Source: Ilex aquifolium (taxonomy: Eukaryota; Streptophyta; Magnoliopsida; Aquifoliales; Aquifoliaceae). From it: a stretch of DNA of 64,000 nucleotides. Position numbers and translations under genes: made by a program. This document shows, piece after piece, positions 58,017-64,000 of this stretch. The notes beneath the pieces are model-generated. The model had not been told where the DNA came from, did no database searches, and saw only the letters and a program-made list of their open reading frames with translations. Each line of letters begins with the position of its first letter. Position 1 is the first letter of the stretch. Where the stretch lies: positions 12,561,701-12,625,700 of the forward strand of contig OX637396.1 in assembly GCA_951799425.1 (NCBI GenBank), written 5' to 3'.

Positions 58017-60358
58017 TGTAAAACCCCAGGAAAAAAAATTATTAAAAATCCTAATTACAGGAGTAAAATAGTAATTAATTGTTATATCACAGGTCAAAAA
58101 CGTGAATTTTTATAAAGTTCAGATGACGAAGTGGACCTTACCGTTGGATTCGTCTCACGAAATCTAACTATCCAGTGAATTTAAAATTCTGAGATAGTTA
58201 AATTTTTCACGTGTTACAAAACGATCGGGTGTCGTGTGACTGAAATAATTGCGATCAAATTTTATTCGCGGGACCCGAAAAATAATTTAAAGTTAGTTCA
58301 ATAAAAATATATTAAACTTAACACAAAAATTTAATTAATACGAAATAAAATTAGACCCGTTAAAAAAATACATATGACGCAATGTGGGCTTCACATTTAA
58401 AATACTTAAAGTTGTTTTATTTATTCTCCAGTGTACTGCCGAGAGAGTGAGAGAGAGGAAAGTGAGTGTTTTTTTTTTATTTTTCTCTTTCCTTTTTTCT
58501 TAGATCTACAAAGATTGAGTCGTTTAATCGCTTCGGGCCAAGAATTAAAATTGCTCTATTCAACGAGAATTACGCAACCATACCAAATATAGTATTTTTC
58601 TCCAAAAAAAATATCAAAGACGTGAATCTAGGCCTAAGGCTTGGGAAGCTAAATTTGGGCTATCGTTGGAGTTTTACTACGTGGGCTCACGCTACGAGAG
58701 GTAGGGTTTTCCCTATTTAGATGTAATTTCAACATAAAATATGGCATATGAAATGAGTAGATTAAGAATGTATATCACATGTTAGGTCTTGACTAGTGTA
58801 ACTAGTAGGTCAAATATAAGATTTATAATTAACCTTGTAATTAGTAAAATGCTATTATAATTAACTTGGTGTAAGTTAATGTTAGTAATTTAAAACATGT
58901 TAATTGTACATTAGCATGACTTGGTGTTTTAATGACATATCAAGTTTAATAAAATTATTAGCTTGTTAAGTGATTATGAAATAATATGTATGTTAAATGA
59001 TTATTTAGCATATGATTATTGTGGTGGACTTGTGCTTATGTTTATAGAATTAATAAACAAGTTGTCATGTTGAAAGTAATAAGCATGCTAGTTGTATAAA
59101 TTGATGTGTCATCTAGGTGTTTATTTTAATGCCTAGGTGAATACAAGTATGTTAGTTGAGTTGATTATCTTACATAACATGCTTAAGATTGTGTTAAAAA
59201 TGTCATTATATTGCATTCATTATGTAATGAACATTGTAAATAGTACCAAAGACAATTGCACATTATATTGCATTATGCATGGGTTGCAATACATTTATGG
59301 GTATTGACATGAATGGGAGTGTGTGCATGGTATAAAATCAATCACCACATAGGTGGTTGATCGTGGGCTCGGGAAAGTCGCACCAAGGTCCGGCTGAGTC
59401 GCACGAAAAATTAAATGGATAAACGTGTCGGGGATAGCAAGAAGGTCTAGATTCTGCCTTGGGTGCAAGAACCGCTTACTTGGTTTATACACTTTTTGGC
59501 GGTGCAATTCCAGAAAAGTGTAACAGCGAAAATGGAGCCACAGGTGGGATGTCCTGAAAATCCGTTGATGGTTGGTGTCCCATTGGTGTAATACCATAAA
59601 TCATCTCCCCACAAAGACACAAAAAAATGAATTAATTAGTTATTGAGTGTACATAACACCAATGACAGGGGCTTGGAATGCCCGGATACATACGCATGAC
59701 ATTGCATGTATTGTGGGAGCTCAGGATGGACCTCGGTGTTGGTATTGCTTGCATGAGTCTCATCTCATGGCATGACATGATTTATGGCATTTGTTCATAA
59801 TATGAATTTAGGTTGAGAGGTATTCTCTATAGGAGTTATCCTATTGAGCATTGTCTCACTCTTTATGGGAACATTTTTTAGGTATCGCCTAGACGTCCAC
59901 CGAAGGCGAGGCCATGGGCCCGCTTTGACGACAGAGCCGGTCTATGGCTCTTATTTTTGACTTTGCAATCCCTTGTATATGTTTTCTTTTGGCCTTGTAT
60001 AATTTTTGTAACAAAAACTTGTTTATATTTAAAAGACATGTATATGAGACTCTTTTGAGACATTTATTATTTTATGAATGAATATACGTAGTGATGATAA
60101 TTATGGTAGTATCCAATACTATGCAATTGAGTATGGATGAATGGACTTGGTGTGGTCAATGTTGTAGGATTGCACAGGTTGCGTTTTGGGTAAAGCTCCC
60201 CATATAAATGAGACTCTGCCCGAATTTTGTTAAGTTATGGAACCCGGTAAATAGGGCATAACGGCGTGTAATCAAGTTACACGGTATGCACGGGTATTCC
60301 GTGGGTTGATGGGTGATCAAAGGGGTAATTACGGACACCCGAATTTGGGAGCGTCACA
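58017..60358 (+). mobile_element. Solo LTR, 2342 bp, with perfect 5-bp duplication
   Basis: Starts TGTAAAACCCCAGG and ends GGGAGCGTCACA. Flanks attct (58012-58016) and attct (60359-60363) are identical. No primer-binding site, gag or pol is present, so it is the product of LTR-LTR recombination. The length and TGTAAAACCCC start suggest a gypsy family, probably of the chromovirus type, but this is from general resemblance. Frames at 58466-58720 and 59295-59597 are within the LTR and unrecognised. The strand given follows the gypsy-like start and is tentative. Confidence 0.88.
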
Positions 60359-60363
60359 ATTCT

Positions 60364-61349
60364 TTTTGCCTGCGCTGTTTGTCCATCTCAACAATTATAG
60401 TTGGCTTGATCCTACCAAATTAATCCATTAATATGTGATAATCCTATCAAATGTCATTAAACCCGTTAAAAAGAAAATCCAGAAAGAAATGGTCTACCAA
60501 ATGAACCGACATAAAAAAAATTGAATCGGTTCACCCGCCTTAGATGTACCACTAAAGAAATTATCACGGCGTAAGAGATTGTATTGCATTAGATATGGTT
60601 GTTTTTTATGAGTGAATTACTTAGTGGCCTAAATAATGCCAATTTTCTTAAGAACAAATTAAAATTAAACCTTTGAACTATATCCATCATTCCACTTAGC
60701 CCACATAACTACTCATTTTCTCACTTCACACATTAAATTATTACTTTGAGTTTCACATTGTCCTTAGTCGTTGATTTTTATCTAATTTTTCATGACAAAT
60801 TAGAGTAGAAATATAAGCTCGCACAACTGAAGAAAAGAAAATCACATCTTTTAGCATTACGAGATTCCATTTTTATCCTGATTTGACGAAAAATTGAACG
60901 AAAGTAAATGGTTGGGGGCAATATGACATTCAAACCAATAGTTCAAGATGTAATATAAAAAAGTAGATAGTTAAGAGATAATATGAAATAAGGAGCATAA
61001 TTTATGGGGTCTTAAGTGTAATTTACTCTATTCAAAGTTTCCCTCCAAAAAATAGCTGCGCCTGGTGCGGCCCACCAAATGCAAACTCAAGTGTTCTATC
61101 TGCAAGTTACAGATTTCTTTATTATGAGTCATCTTTTGGAGTTGACCTAAAGATTTTGGAGCGACGAAGTGACTAAAATTTCTCTCCATTGTCTCTTAAG
61201 ATACTCCGGTCTTTGATTGACGCTATTATGCGGAAAAGACACCAATTTTCTTAAATAGTAGATCTAAATCCCAAATCTCTATTCTAGACTTTCTAGTGTT
61301 ACTTGGTCTCCAAGTTGTAGTCCATTTCTCTCTCTTTCTTATATAAACA
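60364..61349. repeat. Dispersed repeat copy and unassigned flank
   Basis: 60428-60705 is the second copy of the repeat at 5550-5845. The remainder to 61349 is non-coding. Confidence 0.65.
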
Positions 61350-62873
61350 CTAGTAATAAATCGTGCCTAAAAGCACTTAACAACTTAAAAAACCGTTCAA
61401 TTGAAAATTTTAACTCGTGTTCAAAAAATTTCAGTAGAATTTCATTTGAAAAGAAGAACTCAGGGAAATCTCAACTTATTTTTTTAACGTTAGGGAAAAT
61501 TTCAACTTGTCCACAGTGACATCAATATCAATTGAATTATTGCCCAACACAAACCATTGTATAACCAATCTCAAGAATAAATTACTCAATCTAACTCAAA
61601 AATAACATCATATTTTAGTCACTATGTAAATTCAAACTAAAATAGCAATTATTAGTTCTTAGTTCAAAATCATACATAGCAATTATTATAATTCACAATC
61701 ACAATTGGCTTCTATTGCCTCCAAAATCACAATTCCACGAGAGAGGATAACATGATCATCAACATTAAAATACTCAAATACCCAAGTCATTCACACACTC
61801 ATAAATAAATCAAATACAAATAAGGATTCAAAATATGTATCCGGATCATAAATTGGAAAAAAAAACATGATCTTAACTGCTCGTGTTCCAATGACACTTT
61901 TGCAGTACTCTCTTTTACATCAACATTTTTCGTTGTTGTGTTGTAGGAGATTTTCGTTTTTCCTGGAAGAGAGAAAAGCATTGTGATGAAATTATACAAC
62001 AATATAATTTGTATCTAATTGCACTACACACACTCTTCCAATATTAGTGGAAGCAAATTTCACCTCTTTTTTGCACCAATCATATAACTGAATCCCATCC
62101 GCATGAGCAAACTGAAGCGACACATAACCCTCATTTAATAACTTAAACAACCTGAATTATCACAATAAACCAAACCCATCACATGAAACTAAAGATCAAA
62201 TCAAATCAAATAATACACAACAATCCAAAATATAGTTGGAGAGAGGGGTAGGTGGTGGGGGCTTGGGGCAGGGAGTTTTATTGGTCTGAAGCAAAAAATA
62301 GCAACATTTTGTGATCTAAAGCACTCATTTTACGCTCAAACATGGTTTGTTCTCATTTTTCGGGTACAAACATAAAAAATAAGAAACTTTAGATTGGGGT
62401 TTTAGATCAATCAAACATAAAAAATAAGAAACTTTAGATCAATTCTCCGTTATCAGCAATCAAGCAAATACTTAAAAAAAAAATCAGTGAAGCCGTTTCA
62501 TCAAAACCACCAAACAATGTGATCTAAAATATCATTTATCTAATAAATTTACTATAATAAAACATATTCCCAGCAGATTATAGTGCATCAAAATCTAGAC
62601 CCGCAAAAAAAAAAAAAAAAAGGCATCAAAAAATTTCCCTAGAATTGGCTTGGGTTGGATTGCTTGTGGGGGTTGGGGTGCTTTGTGTGTGTAGCTAAAA
62701 TGGGCGGTATTTGAGTTTTAGGTGGGATGAATTGTGAGCCATTGGTTTTAATTAAATGAGTTTAGATGAGATCTAAACCATATATGTAAATTTCAATTAA
62801 ATCTTAGTCGTTCTTCTACTTTTCTAAATTGGTAGAGTTAATTAAGTTTGAAAAGTTCTCTATCTATTATAGA
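61350..62873 (-). mobile_element. Non-autonomous Helitron, subfamily 2, 1524 bp
   Basis: Opens A|CTAGTAATAAATCGTGCC and closes ...ctctatctattataga|T. Termini and about 150 bp of each end match 41951-45679 (for example ttaaaaaa..ttcaatt near the left end, gggcgg-attt-gg-ggga near the right). It is a shorter deletion derivative of the same subfamily. Confidence 0.85.
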
Positions 62874-63240
62874 TGTGGAATGTAAAATCCTTAAATTTTA
62901 TACATAACAATCATAAATCAATCGCAAAGCCGTGTCAATCACTCAACATTATTAATGTCAAACATAAAACAAATCAGTCACACTACCAACTTGATATTCC
63001 TAAATAGCTCAAACCATGTTCCTTCATACGCTAGATGTTGCAACAAAATAATAAATTTTCCATTGAACTTAATAGTTCAAATCATTCAATTAAATTAATG
63101 GGGTTTTTGGGTGTGGGTACATTTTTTTAGACTTATTTGAGAAAAAATGTATGGATAAGTAGTTTACTCTATTCAGTTCAATTTTAACAAAACATCATGT
63201 GATTAAGTACAAAATTCAAATGACATTTGAATTTTTTTAC
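62874..63240. other. Unassigned AT-rich sequence
   Basis: No gene or terminus recognised. Confidence 0.5.
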
Positions 63241-63279
63241 TTACTTACCCTTCCTTCAATTATGCATTATATTTATTCT

Positions 63280-63510
63280 CCCCATCTCTCTCTCTCCCCC
63301 TTACTCTCCCTATCTCTTTCTTATTTTCTCTCTCCCTCTTTCTCTCTCTCTATCTCTATCTCCCATTGATAATTTATTTTCTTTTCAAATATGTAAAGAT
63401 TTGATTTGATTTTTTTCATTTCTCTCCCCTATTTTCTCTCTCTCTCTCTCTCTCTCCCCCTGTTTTCTCTCACCATTACTCTCTCTCCTTATTTTCTTTC
63501 TCTCTTTCTT
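63280..63510 (+). repeat. CT-rich microsatellite region
   Basis: Several (CT)n and C-run tracts (63287-63300, 63329-63362, 63436-63462, 63480-63508). The Ser/Leu-rich frame here is an artefact. Confidence 0.9.
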
Positions 63511-63589
63511 CATATCAACGTTACAATAACACAATTACACTAATTAGTTACAATTGTCCTATAATACACCAAACTGTTACTCATGTAAT

Positions 63590-63906
63590 CTAATAAACCA
63601 AAAAGTTACACCAAACAATTATACAAAATTATGACACCAACTCAATTTTTCATTCAGTTTTTACATAAACCAAAGAGTTGCACCATTTAGTATCACGACA
63701 TGGTTACATCAATTATATACACCAAATTTGGTATAATAGCAAAGTTTTTGTGTAATGATAAACCCAATTTGGTGTATATAATTGGTGTAGCCATGTCGTT
63801 ATATTAAATGGTGTAACTCTTTGGTTTATGTAAACAACTGAATGACAAATTGGGTTGGTATTGTAATTTCGTGTAATTATTTAGTGTAACTGTTTGGTTT
63901 ATTAGA
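63590..63906. repeat. Long inverted repeat (hairpin), about 140-bp arms
   Basis: 63590-63731 pairs with 63764-63906. Examples: taataaacca / tggtttatta, acataaaccaaagagtt / aactctttggtttatgt, and tatatacaccaaatt / aatttggtgtatata. The loop is about 32 bases. It is a foldback or MITE-like element with no coding potential; sequence beyond both arms is possibly part of it. Confidence 0.88.
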
Positions 63907-64000
63907 GAACAAATGAGATGGGGTAGATGTGTACATGTTTGCTGACAAGTTTGGTGAGATCTTGGTGAGGTATGGTGTAGGTAGGGTGGGTGACATCCCA
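63907..64000. other. Window end, unassigned
   Basis: GT-rich sequence with no recognised feature. Confidence 0.5.

Overview
This is plant nuclear DNA, most likely from a eudicot. The evidence is spliceable gene fragments, a plant-type LRR receptor-like protein, Tat-type Ty3/gypsy retroelements with archaeal-like RNase H, an L1-type LINE with a C-terminal plant RNase H domain, and many non-autonomous Helitrons. I cannot name the species. No intact, complete host gene is visible. The window is a nested transposon landscape around one terminal exon, one disabled receptor gene and several captured gene fragments. No tRNA, rRNA or CRISPR array was recognised.

Layout. 0-1.5 kb: last coding exon of a non-lysosomal glucosylceramidase (GBA2-type) gene. 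1.7-2.7 kb: Mutator-like MITE. 3-5.5 kb: Helitron remnants. 6.2-8.1 kb: a possible non-coding transcription unit whose putative intron holds an unusual array of about 15 short palindromes. 8.2-13.4 kb: an LTR retrotransposon reduced to two LTRs and 0.27 kb of interior, with a perfect 5-bp target duplication; one LTR carries a 2.9-kb Helitron whose empty site is preserved in the other LTR. 14.4-17.3 kb: LRR-RLP pseudogene (one stop, one frameshift). 18.3-23.7 kb: composite segment with inverted ends holding gene fragments, a Myb/SANT-like exon and an L1 LINE fused in frame. 23.8-24.6 kb: Helitron tail joined to a second copy of the RLP upstream region.

25-41 kb: copia LTR, SINE and MITE, then a decayed Tat/gypsy element (27.2-32.3 kb). 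A CACTA-like element (32.3-35.4 kb) follows, carrying spliced fragments of an importin-5 gene. Next is a second, minus-strand Tat element (36-40.6 kb) that keeps gag and an antisense coiled-coil ORF made of 39-residue tandem repeats but shows no pol. 41.8-52.9 kb: a hAT-like element invaded by three minus-strand Helitrons set end to end, one holding a purple acid phosphatase exon, another a Mutator-like MITE with a perfect 9-bp target duplication.

53-64 kb: more Helitrons, including a sister copy of the MITE-bearing one, a hAT-like MITE, an LTR flanked by a 14-bp duplication and an oligo(T), a 2.3-kb solo LTR with perfect target duplication, another Helitron, and a long hairpin near the end. 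The features act together as a transposon ecology rather than a pathway: Helitrons and a CACTA-like element copy host exons and insert into one another, while host genes are truncated or silenced.
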